From contig NC_084711.1 in assembly GCF_033807575.1 (NCBI RefSeq), positions 9,114,001-9,178,000 of the forward strand: DNA of 64,000 bases. Reading direction: 5' to 3'. The position numbers and the translations under genes are program-made. Shown one piece after another: positions 11,703 to 23,341 of the stretch (position 1 is its first letter; each line of letters opens with the position of its first letter). This DNA is from Cydia pomonella. Taxonomy: Eukaryota > Arthropoda > Insecta > Lepidoptera > Tortricidae. The notes under the pieces were generated by a model that saw only the letters and a program-made list of their open reading frames with translations, did not search any database and was not told the DNA's origin.

Positions 11703-12481
11703 GAAAATTCGACATTCGAAATATTTAAAGTATCTTTTTTGTAAGTCGATAAGTGAAGGGTATTTCAATGAAACTTGTTAATATTGGTATCTAGTAGCTA
11801 CGCCTCCATTTAAGCGACAGACCGTCTTGACAGTAATGAATGACCTGTCAATGCCAGCTAAGTACAGTTCTTATAATACCAACAATATTCCGGGTAGCAA
11901 TTAAGCAAATTACTTGCAAATGTTATATTACCTACATACGCACTTTGAACTTAAGCTCCATTCCCATTATACAACTTAGACGTGCCACAAGCGATAAATG
12001 GCAGTAAAGTTAATTTAGGAACTTGATAAGTTATGCTCGGTAGCTTATTTTCTTTGAAATAAATCATACCTGCAAGTTCCAACAACAGACAAGTGTGTTT
12101 TGTTTCGTAATGAGTTTTCACCTGAAATGTATAGCAATAGGGAGCGTGCATGAACTGTAGGAGGCAGCACAGGAGCCGTCAGATTTTTGGCGCGAGGCGT
12201 AAATGTGATGTTTTTTGTTCCGATGTAGCCCACAAGATGGCAGAACCTACTATGGCACTATGCACAAAAAAACACGTGACGTGTACATGTGCATGTTTAT
12301 GGTTCCGATTCAGGTCACAAGATGGCAGACCCTCCAACGCGCACGGTCCCTATAGCAAAGCATTGCCACGAGTTTAGTTACGAGTATAAGGTTCTTACTT
12401 TACATCTCTATAATTAGCTTTCGTACCTACTAATTTCGTGTGAGAATTTCGTTTACGCCAAAAATATCCGACACGTTACAA
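11703..12481. repeat. Mostly unassigned; contains a doubled ACAAGATGGCAGA motif
   Basis: Two similar segments lie about 85 bp apart: GTTCCGATGTAGCCCACAAG (from about 12216) and GGTTCCGATTCAGGTCACAA (from about 12301). Both are followed by GATGGCAGA and a short CG-rich stretch. They look like two copies of a short dispersed repeat. The rest shows nothing recognisable. Confidence 0.45.
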
Positions 12482-12950
12482 GCCTGGGCGACCGAGCGTT
12501 GCTCGGTTATAACTATTTATTGTAATATGGTGGTGTATAGGTGATAATCTTAACTAGATTTTTTTACTAAATTAAACTTGTCTAAAACAATAAAAATTAA
12601 AAAAATTATTATAATAAACTTGAACATATATAAAAAAAAACAAAAGTTAGTCACCGGGTGATATTCGAACCCGTAACACTCGTTTCTAGCAGTCCGCGTC
12701 TTAACCCGCTGGGCCAGACGGACAGTGGCCAGCAACACGAAATTAGCGACCATATTCTGCGTCGAAAGAAAAACGCATGAAAACTCGAAAACACGCGTTT
12801 TCCTAAACATAAGAATAATCTAGATAGATTGTATACCCCCAAAAACCCCCATATACCAAATTTCAGCGAAATCGTTAGAGCCGTTTCCGAGATCACAGAA
12901 ATATATATATACAAGAATTGCTCGTTTAAAGGTATAAGATAAGTGTCTTA
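12482..12950. mobile_element. Composite: LINE-type tail interrupted by a minus-strand tRNA-like SINE head
   Basis: It starts CTGGGCGACCGAGCGTTGCT, and the right half carries AAACACGCGTTTTCC, GAAATCGTTAGAGCCGTTTC, an (AT)n run and GAATTGCTCGTTTAAAGGTA. The same blocks occur at 28050-28265. Between them, 12735-12655 on the minus strand has a tRNA-like head: GTCTGGCCCAGCGGGTTAAG (A-box region), GCGGACTGC, and GGGTTCGAAT (B box). This head differs from SINE families 1 and 2. The likely reading is a SINE inserted in, or fused to, an older LINE-tail repeat. Confidence 0.65.
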
Positions 12951-12997
12951 TATATAACGTACCTAATATTAAGTAGGAGACAGAGGTAATTTTTTAT

Positions 12998-13152
12998 AGT
13001 ATTTTATGCAACAGTTGTATAAGAAGGGTCAAAAAAGGCGAGTGGCGTGAGTTACAATGTGAGCCAGAGCCGAAGGCGTAGGCGAACATTGTAAAGGAAT
13101 ACGCCACGAGAATTTTTTGACCTACTTATACAACGTTGCATACAATATTTTT
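12998..13152. mobile_element. Imperfect palindromic element
   Basis: The left arm AGTATTTTATGCAACAGTTG, TATAAGAAGGGTCAAAAAAG, GCGAGTGGCGT pairs with the right arm ending TTTTTTGACCTACTTATACA, ACGTTGCATACAATATT. The loop holds GAGCCAGAGCCGAAGGCG. It is about 155 bp and non-coding. Confidence 0.75.
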
Positions 13153-13512
13153 CCTACGAGTCAACAAAAATAAATCTTAATTTAGGTAAACAAATTACAG
13201 CAAAAGTATATAGCCAAGACGCGCGAGCATACCTTGTTACGCGTCCGGCCCGCCCCGGGCCGCGGCCGGCCGCTCGGCGACACCTCCTCGTAACTCATGA
13301 GGCCCTGGTACTTGCTACTTGCTAAATTAATTTTTTTGACAGTTTTTTCTCAATTTTGGCCACCGTAGCCTACGGAGACTAACAAGCAACGCTAAGCGGT
13401 CTTCGTAGTCTATGGGTGTTGCTATATTACGGGTGTCACATGCGTGTTTCTGACTTATGAAGTAATTATTTTTACTATGCAACCAAATGAATATTTTGTA
13501 AGTTGGCATCAA
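13153..13512. repeat. Probable dispersed repeat with a very GC-rich core
   Basis: The 13238-13275 segment is almost pure G/C (CCGGCCCGCCCCGGGCCGCG) in AT-rich surroundings. The flanking strings AACTCATGAGGCCCTGGTAC and GTAGCCTACGGAGACTAACA are ones I associate with a lepidopteran interspersed repeat. No second copy exists in this window, so the repeat call rests on recognition and not on an internal match. The minus-strand frame at 13327-13512 is not a credible gene. Confidence 0.4.
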
Positions 13513-13715
13513 TGCACTTAGTTTAAAACTGTATTCGTTTTGGTTTTGTTAGGTTGGTAGCCATTAATCGCAGTAACGTTATAGCTTATAAAAGCACAAG
13601 AGCTTTTATGAGGAATAGACAATATAGACTTTTCTTGAAATCTTTTATGTATGTTCTTATATTCGTGTTAATGAATACATAAATGACAGATAACAGTAGA
13701 GGAGTAGGAAAAATA

Positions 13716-13876
13716 TTTTACAGTATAGGTATATTATAATATGGTGCTATGTCGAAAATTTTAAGGGCCATATGTACTGTAAAACGTTGTACGATACACG
13801 TGCGAATAGACAATTCACAACTCGTGACGATTCGGTCGTTGCAAATATCCTATTTTACGCACTTGTATCATAAGTG
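13716..13876 (-). mobile_element. Two-hairpin foldback element, copy 2 (deleted core)
   Basis: Minus-strand copy with GCCATATGTACTGTAAAACG and TTGTACGATACACGTGCGAA, then GACGATTCGGTCGTTGCAAA. The central stretch seen in other copies (ATTTAAAACACTCCC region) is missing, so the first hairpin has lost its middle. The outer half of the second hairpin is only partly kept. Confidence 0.75.
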
Positions 13877-14974
13877 ACTATTATGGTTGTGTTGGATGGT
13901 ATGACTTACGTTCTAAGAACACTCCTCTCGATACAATAGATATTCTACATTAAGTAAAACGAATGCTTAGCCAAATATATCGGCATAAATAACTAGTCTC
14001 GTTTTAACCCTATTTACTAATCATAGAGAAGTTATTATCTACCTAAGTACTCGTTCGACTAAAATGTTCTACTTATTAGTTATTACTTAAGGCGCTAACA
14101 AATTACATATTTACCGATATATTAAGAGATGGTATCTACTTTTATTATTATAGAAATTAACATTTTAATCATTTTTTGTTTTCATTTACCGAACAATATA
14201 AATAAAATATAATTATATCTAAAAATAATCATCACGTGCATTTATCTGAGAAGATATTTCACATTGTCGGTTGTCGATTAGGTTGATTTAATTTTGAAGC
14301 TTTATGGAAATAGCGTCTTATTGACAACCGACATACTTAAATATAATGTTTCCTACTTAAATATACACCAGGAGCAGAGTACTATCAGGCGTAAAAATAT
14401 CGGTAGGTAATTTGTTAGCACCTATTTGATGACCTATAAAAGTATGTCCGCAACTCTTTAAATATAATGTCCGTTTAAAAGAACGCAGTCCCAGTGCACT
14501 TCTCGATCTCCCGAACAGTAATTTAATTAAAGTGAGTGCGCATTAGGCATGCCAAAGAAGTAAACGGAATCTTCGCTTTGCCGACGTCCCACTGGAATTT
14601 GCTTTTATTTGAACGACGGAAAATTCTGGCTACTTTCTTTGCGAGTACCTACTCGAAAGGGTAAAATCCATTGAAATGGCAGATGCTTCCAACATGGGTA
14701 CCTTTTGAGATTAAATGCGCAGTGTAAATTAAAATTATCATCAACGAAATGGTTTCGCAAGAAGTTTAATATTCTTTTACGGTATACTTCATTATTCCGG
14801 ACGCAAAGAAATTACGTTGAATGTTTAATAAAGCAAAATGTATAAATACCTACTTATGTCACATCTCTGGGTATATACATATAGGTCACTTGCTTTTAGT
14901 CCCCAATATCAATGTATGGAAAGTGTAGTTAAACACACTGCAGTGATAAAGGGAGATTCGCTTAGAAATTCTTC
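13877..14974. other. Mostly unassigned DNA
   Basis: Apart from the small MITE at 14261-14334 I see nothing to annotate. The part at about 14480-14660 is less AT-rich and looks unique. Confidence 0.5.
14261..14334. mobile_element. Very short MITE, TGTCGGTTGTC type, copy 1
   Basis: The ends ATTGTCGGTTGTCGATTAGG and TCTTATTGACAACCGACAT are inverted repeats around a core containing TTGAAGCTTTATGGAAATAG. It is about 74 bp. A second copy is at 40999-41071 and a right-half fragment at 54991-55044. Confidence 0.8.
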
Positions 14975-16737
14975 AGGGTGACTGTGGGCAAGACCGGCAT
15001 ACTTTATTTATTTTTTACATTGGAGTATTCTAGCTCCGTTAATTATTCACTTACGTGACCGCTTGTAATCACATACGATGAAGAATTTCATAAATAATAG
15101 TAAGGCTATAGTGACAGATCATTATAATCATAAATTAAGCAAAAACAATAGTATTTTTAAAAATTCGGCGAGTAGACGGACTTCCCGTGTAGTTTAAGGT
15201 AAGTCCGTCTAGTAACGATATCAGCCATACTATGGGTACTTATGTGTTCGTATTCGAATCCTTACAAAGAACGAAACAAGACAATGAAAAGTGTACTCTA
15301 AACTTGTTAATATAGGGTTTAGATTCGAAATAAACACAATTTTTCTTATTAAAAGGTAAGTCCAGTAATATATTACGTAAATGGGGTGGTAAACCTTTTT
15401 TGGAAAATAATTATACGTACTTATTTTTTGGACTTCTCAAATAAAATACTAATAGTCGTGTTAAATTTACTCGTTGTTTTAAATTTACGGAGATCAAAGA
15501 GGGTTACATAAATAAACTCATAGTAGTAGCAATTTTAAACTACGAACACCGTTTAAGTTTAAATCAAATAGTGATTGGCAAATCAAACTCCAGAACACAA
15601 GTAGGTACCCTACATACGTAAATTTTCAGGATAAGTAAGGCGAAGAACCCACGTCACATAGCGGCGTGGCACGCGCGATATAGCGTTGGCGTGGCGCGTA
15701 ACCTTGTATCACGGTGTAGGCAAAACGCCTAAACTACGATAAGTACAATAAATGTTCCGAAATAAAAAATACGTACGGACTGATATGGCTGCAATGATTT
15801 TAATCTTCAAAACTGTCAAGAAAACATGACTGTACAACCGTATTCTAAAATTAAAGAGAAGTAAAAAGGGTAATAATATGTGTCATAGATATAATAATAT
15901 AACATATGAAGGCGATGATCATCCGAATCCCGGTAGGGGCATTTGCTTGTATAATCTACACAGATATTTGTTCTTCCAGTCATGTTTGTTTTTTATGTAT
16001 TTATCTATATAAGTTTATATATGTCGTCGCCTAGCACCAATAGTAAAAGCTAAGCTATGCTTAGTTTGCGGCCATTATTTATTTACTTAATAGGTATTTT
16101 CTTATTTGTATTTTCGGTTACATAGTGCTGAGGATGAAGAACACATTTCTTTAGTAGTATCGAAATTAAAATTGTTAATAAAGACAAAACACAAACATCA
16201 TGCGCAATGTCGTAAAGATGCGTATCTGTAGTAACCTTATAAAATCGTAATAAAAAATATTGAAGCCATTTAACAGTTGGTAACCTCTGATTCAAGGAAA
16301 GTCCGGCATATGACGGACTTGCCTGGTGCATAGTAGACGGACTTTCCAACTTAGCAAAATTTTAATGTGATGTATGATGGAACGTATAATTACAAAACTA
16401 AGCCAATATCTGATAATTTAAACACATAATAAAGATTGCCGGGTCTTATATTACTTACGTAGTCAATTTCGGTTCAAAATTTTGTCACAAACTATTTTTA
16501 ACAATTTTATTTGCAGAGACTGTCGCACTATCACTTCGAGTTACATACACGTAATGACTTGTTTACGGGGATTGCTCTGAAGTTCGTTGTCACAGCGCCA
16601 TCTGTTTTAGAGTGAGGGAACTAGCGCGAAAAACTGACTTATAAACTCGACGCCAAAGCGGCAAACTCTTTCTAATTCAAAAGTTATAATGTGTTGACGG
16701 ACTTGCCTTGTAGACGGTCTTGCCCACAGTGACCTTA
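14975..16737. mobile_element. Candidate 1.76-kb non-autonomous DNA transposon with subterminal repeats
   Basis: The outer ends are inverted: GGTGACTGTGGGCAAGACCG at 14977 and, reversed, GGTCACTGTGGGCAAGACCG at 16734 (one mismatch in 20). Inside each end, the motif GACGGACTT or its complement AAGTCCGTC is scattered: near 15177, 15193, 16296-16345 and 16694. That layout, terminal repeats plus clustered subterminal motifs, is typical of transposase-bound ends. No transposase-like frame is seen; the 88-codon minus-strand frame at 16083-16349 matches nothing I know. A SINE fragment sits at 15905-16065. I could not define a target-site duplication. Confidence 0.5.
15905..16065 (+). mobile_element. 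Degraded SINE body (family 1 relative)
   Basis: CGAATCCCGGTAGGGGCATT (B-box end), CAGATATTTGTTC, TATGTATTTATCTATATAAG and GTCGTCGCCTAGCACC follow the order of parts in SINE family 1. The TAAGCTATGCTTAGTTTG at its 3' side matches the tail of the minus-strand SINE at 45883. The A box is gone, so this is a 5'-truncated or eroded copy. Confidence 0.6.
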
Positions 16738-19700
16738 CCTACTTACAAACAATGCACTTATCCTTTTTAGTGGGACTAAAGAAAGTCACAATGAAATTGT
16801 TTAATCTATGAATCGAGATAACCCATGTTTGTATACAAATACAAAGTAAATAAATAATTTAATTTACATTTGTATTCAAGTGAAGGGACGATGAATCCCT
16901 AGACACACATTGTTCATAAGTTCATAGTCACGAACACTATTTGCTTAATTGCTTAGTTGTTACCGACACATGAGGGTATGTAATCGATCTTTTGGTTAAA
17001 TTGGATTTGAGGGTGTATAAACATAAACACAAATATATTAGAGGTCTGCTTAGACCAGCTTAGCGTTCTGTGAAGACTTGAAATTTAGCTACACGGGACA
17101 TGATGAATATATTATTTAAGGGTAAGGTAAGGTAATCCAATAAGGCATAGATTAAGGTGTAGTTTACTAACAGCTGAGACGGCGGGTAGTTGCCAGTGTG
17201 ATGGGGTGTGTGGAATTCAATTATAGAATAGATTAAGATCATTTGTGGAGAGCTACTGTCTTCCGCTCATCATATTAGTGTGCTGAAATCTATATTCGAG
17301 AGCAAAGGAAATAAATGGGTGAGTAAAAGTAAAGGAACAATTGTCCTGTTTTCATTGATCATGAGTAATTTATAAGTATATCAAATGTATTTTACGTTGT
17401 TATATTCCGTCAGAAAATAATAAAGTCAATATTAATGTAGCAAGTAACGATCCAGCATCTCAAATATTAAAGCGCTATGAATATTGATTTAGTCTATGTA
17501 TTTTTTTTTTGTGAATCTAAAAATGCAGATCTGTATCTGTACCCATAGTGTCGTATGGGCCTAGCGACCCGCGCGCCAACTCCTGGATTAGACTAAAAAT
17601 ATATTTCAATATATCATGACAACAAAATGGGTCAATTGCAATAAAATAATTTCATATTATAAATGTTACAAATTATTTAGGTTGTTGAAATTAAATTAAT
17701 TGTGTCTAGTTGAATCGAAAACACCATTTAGCGCAAGCACTTGTTATCTGCCTTCCACAGCCTGTTTAATTGCAATTAATTTGGACTGCAGTCCGAGTGC
17801 TTGGCAAGAGCCTACGACTCAATTCAATTATAAATGCCTATTCTGTTCACGTTTCACACTAAACTAATGCTTATTGAACATATATTACTCCAATATATAT
17901 CAGCATATGTGTATTACTCTAATAGTGCCTTAATTAAAATAATTTAAATATTATATGGATTATAATTATGAACTGTGGAGGTGTATGCATACCATGGTAT
18001 TCATAGTTACATAATTCACGTCATATTTGTAAGGACACATACCCGCGACCAATATATGTAAATATTACTTCAGTCAATATTATACATGGTTGCATCCATG
18101 TAACTTGTCTCTGGGTCATAGAGAGATAAGGGGCCAATTTGTCTTCCTGTTCCCCAAGGAAAAACGATATCAGCAGTAGTTGTTTCCGAAATACAATGAA
18201 GAGATTGAAAAAAAAAAGAAATGTATGTTTAATGAATCTGTATGAGTTTTACCCAGTACTCTAACTAAACAGACAAAACCGACGAGGAAGAGGGATAATG
18301 ATAATCTTCGAACGACCAAGTAAAATAGAAGTGAGCTAAAACTACAACTGTTGAACTTAAATATACATACATGATAGGTCAAGTGCTAAGTGGGCAGCAT
18401 TTGCTTGTACAGCGAAATATGGCTCAAAAGGAGAACGCAATGACGATATGTAAGCTACGTAGTTAATAGTATTTTTATAGTTATGGGTAGAGATTTATTT
18501 AGCTTACCGAGTATAATTTGTACTCTCCGATAAACTGGTGAGCGATAGTACCTAATCACAGGCCAGAGTCATCGTTCCAATTATTTACCGACTACCGAGC
18601 AGGCAAGTCGAACGCCCAGATGAACCCTTTATCTATACAATTTGTTACTAATCTCAAGTTCACTTTACACTGGACGGGCGAGTACTCGACTCATATGCGC
18701 AATACACGGTCAGAGCAAAGCCTATTTGCATAGCCGGACGTGCCGCGAATAAAATGGAAATGACCTGGGGAACTGCACCGCGACCTGTGACGGCGCCAAT
18801 ATTGCGGCGATTTAGTGCTCGCGCGCCGACACGTCCATGCTAATGCGTGTGCGCCATTGAGCTAACAGCGTCCGTTTCATTCATAAAGTCAGGCGTAATG
18901 GTCTACACTACTAGACTGGTCAAAATGGTTGTGCATGCAGGTATTAGTGTTTCATTTTCATGGGTAATAGAGACTGTTTATTGGGGTAGAAAAAGAAAAT
19001 GTAGGCAATCTTAAAGTGTTTAGGTACTTAAGAAAAAGCGTGGTTGAACTAAACAGAAAATCCATCATACGTTATAGGTGTCATAAATTTAGTCAACACA
19101 ATTGCTATTCACTTCAGCGTTGTAGTAAAACAATATTTTACTATATATTGGCAATTCCTTTATGAAACTGTATTAAAATATTATATTCTTCATATTTATT
19201 CAATCTAGTGAAATAGGGAATAAATAATTATTCAAGGCACAGGTGTAGGTAGCCGCCATTATTAAAAGACGCAGATGCTAAAGACGCATGTTAATAAAGG
19301 AGACGGTATAATTATAATTAATTATCTTTGTGCTGGCAGACAAACTAGACCCAAGGGAGCTATTTGCTAAAACACGAAACTCAAAGCATGTCGTATGGCA
19401 CCCACCAATACATTCATGGCTCAAATCTTACTTGTGTTGAAAGATTTTACGGTCTACAATGAAAACATGTCAGAAGCAATACGAGTATGACATTTTACCG
19501 TCTACTCGTATGTCGAGTGCTAATCTGGACCATTGGTTTATGTGGGGTTTTTCTTATTAATGAAATGTGCTGCTTTTAATTTTGATTAAAACACTATGTC
19601 GCATTACAAACAGGCATGAATATATGATACAAAAATATAAATCAATTATATTTTAAAATGGCAGCATTAAAGTATCTAATGTAACGCAATGGACTATCTA

Positions 19701-20946
19701 TAGATAAAGTGTCGCTGTATGGAGTGGCAACCACTTTCCGGCGCACAATGACTTCAGTTTCCAGATCGAACTCAATTTCACGCGTGATTTTGTACACTTT
19801 TATTTCATTTCCACTCGCGCCATCGTGCGCGGAAAAGGACCAATCTATTCTGAACTACGAACAGCGAAATCCGAGTCTATCTTCCTGTTTCAAACGAACT
19901 TGCGTTTACTGTTAGTGTGCACAATGCACATTTGTTTACTGCACTTTGTTCGAGAATGAAAGGACGGACCGTCATCAAAGAGTAGAGCGGCTCCATAATA
20001 GGAACGCGTAACTTGACAAACAGCTATGTGTAACATCTCGCAACTTACGACGCGGAGTCAGCCGACAAGTTGATATATTGGGCTGGTCGACGAGGGCGAG
20101 AGGGTAAACAGACCAGCCCCGCCCTCCGTTTCGGTGATATAGGCTCCTACGTGCCGACCAGATAACGCTGCCCTTCAGGAGCCTACTAAATTATTTTTAT
20201 CTTCTACTTGTTTCTACATCGCTATACTTAACATACGGAAAACGAAACGGTTATGGAAACCTACAGACATTTATGTTAACTCTGTGAAATAAAACCATGA
20301 ACTAAAAATTTTATGAGAGAATTGACATTTTATTGCGGAAAAAGCGTCAGTACGGAAAACGAAATGAAGGTACGTTGTGGCTGAAATTGAAACAGCGTTG
20401 AGTGAGATGAACAAAATGGAGCGGGCATCGAGGCATTATGGAAGCACTGAAATTCCACGGCTCGATAGACAAGCCGCGGAGCTCGGAACTTTATGACCGG
20501 CAAATGTGTATGTGAACGTCAGAAAAAGGCGGTGCGGCGATAAAAAGTCCATTGTCGACACCAGGCTTCATTTAAGGGCTTCCAAAATTACGGGAAGAGC
20601 ACGGGGAACTGCGATAAAAACTGCAGACACGCGTCTGGGCGCTTAGAACGACAAAGAAATTGAATGTTAAGTCGGCGAGTCGACAAGCGTGAAATTTGAT
20701 TGGCGTCTCAAAACATTATCATTTGCACGCTACGCGGCAGAAAGTAACTCAGGGCTCCTCTAGTGCAGGCGTCTGAGGTCATGTCTGTGGCGACCAATTA
20801 TTGTCGGATGGGACATAAATGTTTAAGGTACACAGTTAATGTAATATCGCTCATACCAAGGATCACACGTACAACAATACACGATTAAATTATAAATAAA
20901 AATCTTCTTAGTACAAAAGGATCGCATATCCTGATTTGATAAAATT
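16738..20946. other. Largely unique DNA with two GC-richer islands
   Basis: No mobile element that I recognise over more than 4 kb, which is unusual for this window. Islands at about 18660-18870 (for example GACGGCGCCAATATTGCGGC) and about 20040-20800 are GC-richer. In the second, two 9-bp perfect inverted pairs lie side by side: GGGCTGGTC/GACCAGCCC (20079-20119) and TAGGCTCCT/AGGAGCCTA. The frame at 19709-19915 opens at GTG and is not supported. Candidate for conserved non-coding DNA, unproven. Confidence 0.4.
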
Positions 20947-21718
20947 GACGACCGGTTTGGCCTAGTGGGTGGTGACCCTGCCTACGAAGCTGATGGTCCC
21001 GGGTTCAAATCCTGGTAAGGGCATTTATTCCTGTGATGAGCATGGATATTTGTTCCTGAGTCATGGGTGTTTTCTATGTATTTAAGTATTTATAAATATT
21101 TATATATTATATATATCGTTGTCTATAATTTACTAATATACAGACACAAAGAATATCCTTTACTCGGAACAAAATTATGAATTCCATTACACATTTACGT
21201 TTTTATTTATTTAAGTAATTAATGTTGTAACAGGTGTAAAGATAGAAAGGAAGTTACAGTAAGTTTATTTTCATTTTACTATAATGTCTGGGCAAATTAT
21301 TTAAATTATAAACGGTTAAATCAAAACATTTGTTAAGTATTAGAGATGCAGAGAAGCGTGTAAGTAGGTACAAGGATAAACATCATGTCGGATTTCAAAA
21401 ACAACTAGTATTCTGTCAATTTCTCGAAATCATATATTAGGCAAATATTCTAAAAGCAACTCTGTGTATGTCAAAATATACATCAAAGTTATATCATCGT
21501 CAATCAAATATATACGCGTTTTAGACTGAGAGTACCGAAGACAGAGTTTCGCCTTTCACATGCCATGAATCCACATTATCTGCAAATTAGTTGGGGTGCT
21601 TTATGCTGTTATTCACAAGTTGGTACCCTCAACACAAGCCTTATTGAGCTTACTGTGGGACTAAGTCAATTTGTGTAATAATGTCCTATAATATTTATTT
21701 ATTTATTTATTTATTTAT
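20947..21718 (+). mobile_element. SINE family 1 copy split by a ~490-bp insertion
   Basis: The head and body (GACGACCGGTTTGGCCTAGT, B box GGGTTCAAATCC, TATATATCGTTGTCTA) run 20947-21128. The matching 3' part (TACCCTCAACACAAGCC through GTCCTATAATATTTATTTAT) resumes at about 21623 and ends in (TTTA)n at 21718. In intact copies these parts are joined directly. The intervening ~490 bp has no inverted ends or tail that I can see. Confidence 0.85.
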
Positions 21719-21837
21719 AAAAGTTATAAATACTTGCGTTGTTAGTTTTGTGTTTTCATCAAACCTCGATATTACCTGAAACAAATAATACAAAACGTTA
21801 AAAAAAGGTTTATTTAACTATTGTAATAAAATATATA

Positions 21838-21935
21838 TTTTTTTATACTCCGTCGGTGGCAAACAAGCATACGGCCCGCCTGATGATAAGTAGTCTCCGT
21901 AGCCTATGTACGCAGAGATGTGTGTGTAGAGGAGG
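21838..21935 (-). repeat. Fragment of the CGTCGGTGGCAAACAAGC repeat
   Basis: TACTCCGTCGGTGGCAAACA, AGCATACGGCCCGCCTGATG and GTCTCCGTAGCCTATGTACG match the terminal part of the repeats at 39027 and inside 53347-54089. Only this end is present. Confidence 0.75.
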
Positions 21936-22173
21936 AGAGGAGAGGTGGTTTAGCAAAATTGACTTTGTTAGTGTAATAATAGGTACAATAAGTTGGCTTC
22001 TTATTCGCTAGTACCTACTGTTTTGATCGATGTCGGAATTTCCTGTTTCATTAGGAAATTCTTGTGCCGAAGTAATTTTCCACAAGCGGCGGAAAATTTA
22101 TGAAATTTGTTTTTCCAATGTTTGTATTACATTTTTATGAATAAGTACTTTATTGATTACTTACTTTATAAAT

Positions 22174-22310
22174 GTGACGTTCTCAAGCAAAAGGTACCAC
22201 ATTATCGCTTACCATAAGGACGAAATTTGCTCGTATCTTTATACGAATAACCTGTCAGAGCGTCCTTTTGGCGAGCGACAATGTGGTACCTTTTGCTTGA
22301 GAACGCCACA
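22174..22310. mobile_element. MITE with long near-perfect terminal inverted repeats
   Basis: Left end TGTGACGTTCTCAAGCAAAA then GGTACCACATTATCGCTTAC; right end, reversed, TGTGGCGTTCTCAAGCAAAA then GGTACCACATTGTCGCTCGC. Arms of about 50 bp in a 137-bp non-coding element imply a young or well-preserved copy. Confidence 0.85.
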
Positions 22311-22469
22311 AATATATTAGACCAACCAGGAAGGAGACCAATTCGAACTTATATGTATATTCATCTCAAACTTATACGAGGCACCCGAGAGATTTTAACC
22401 ACGCATTTCTGAGGCCAAAAGAAGGAAAAATGTTATATGAGTTTAGGTCAATTTAATAAAAAAAAAAGG

Positions 22470-22693
22470 TATATTACGATACAAGTGCGAGAAATAGGAA
22501 ATTCGAAACTAGTAGCGATAAATTAAAACACGACCGAAGGGAGTGTTTTAAATCGACACGAGTTGCGAATTACCTATTCGCACATGTATCATACAACGTT
22601 TTACAGTACATATGACCCTTTAAATTTTCAACATAGTTATATTATGTGCTAATTTACGCACTAGTGCGGAAAAGTAGCACCATATGTACTGTA
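22470..22693 (+). mobile_element. Two-hairpin foldback element, copy 3 (complete)
   Basis: The first hairpin pairs ATTACGATACAAGTGCGAGA with TGCGAATTACCTATTCGCAC..TGTATCAT across the core ACACGACCGAAGGGAGTG. The second pairs TTTTACAGTACATATG with CACCATATGTACTGTAA across GCACTAGTGCGG. It is non-coding. Confidence 0.88.
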
Positions 22694-23041
22694 ATATATA
22701 TTTTTTCTATTTTTTGTATGTATTTGTCCATAAAATGTAAACGATATTTGTAAAACTGTAACTCAACTTGAAGTACCAAAAAAGTTTATAGGACATTTTA
22801 GTATTTAAATAGGATCAGAATCTCTCGCAATGCTCACGAGCACCGTGTATTGTTATCATTCGCCCAAGCGCCTCCCTGGCGCAAATACGATGTAGGTACG
22901 AACACGAGCGAAATACATGCACGAATGATAACAAAATAAGTTCGAATTAGCCGCCTCATACTCAAACATGATGCCTGCCTTCTGGATTGAAGGTCCTACT
23001 GCTGCAGTGGGCACAAGCCTTCTTACCCGAATGTTTACTTA

Positions 23042-23341
23042 CAGTCCGGCTTGCAATCCGGTGGTCGCGGGTTCAAACCCCGGCTCGTACCAATGAGTTT
23101 TCGGAACTTATGTACGAAATATTATTTGATATTTACTAGTCGCTTTTCGGTGAAGGAAAACATCGTGAGGAAACCGGACTAATCCCAACAAGGCCTAGTT
23201 TACGCTCTGGGTTGGAAGGTCAAATGGAAGTCGCTTTCGTAAAAACTGGTGCCTACGCCAAATCTTGGGATTAGTTGTCAAGCGGACCCCAGGCTCCCAT
23301 GAGCCGTGGCAAAATGCCGGGACAACGCGAGGAAGAGTATA
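23042..23341 (+). mobile_element. tRNA-derived SINE, family 2, 5'-incomplete
   Basis: It starts inside the head (CTTGCAATCCGGTGGTCGCG), keeps the B box GGGTTCAAACCC, and has the best-preserved body in the window: GCTTTTCGGTGAAGGAAAAC, ATCGTGAGGAAACCGGAC, GTTGTCAAGCGGACCCCAGG, ending GACAACGCGAGGAAG. The A-box region is not recognisable upstream. Confidence 0.9.

Noticed and set aside
16083..16349. 88-codon minus-strand frame as a transposase fragment of the 14975-16737 element
   Set aside because: No transposase motif is visible, and it lies just beyond a degraded SINE fragment.
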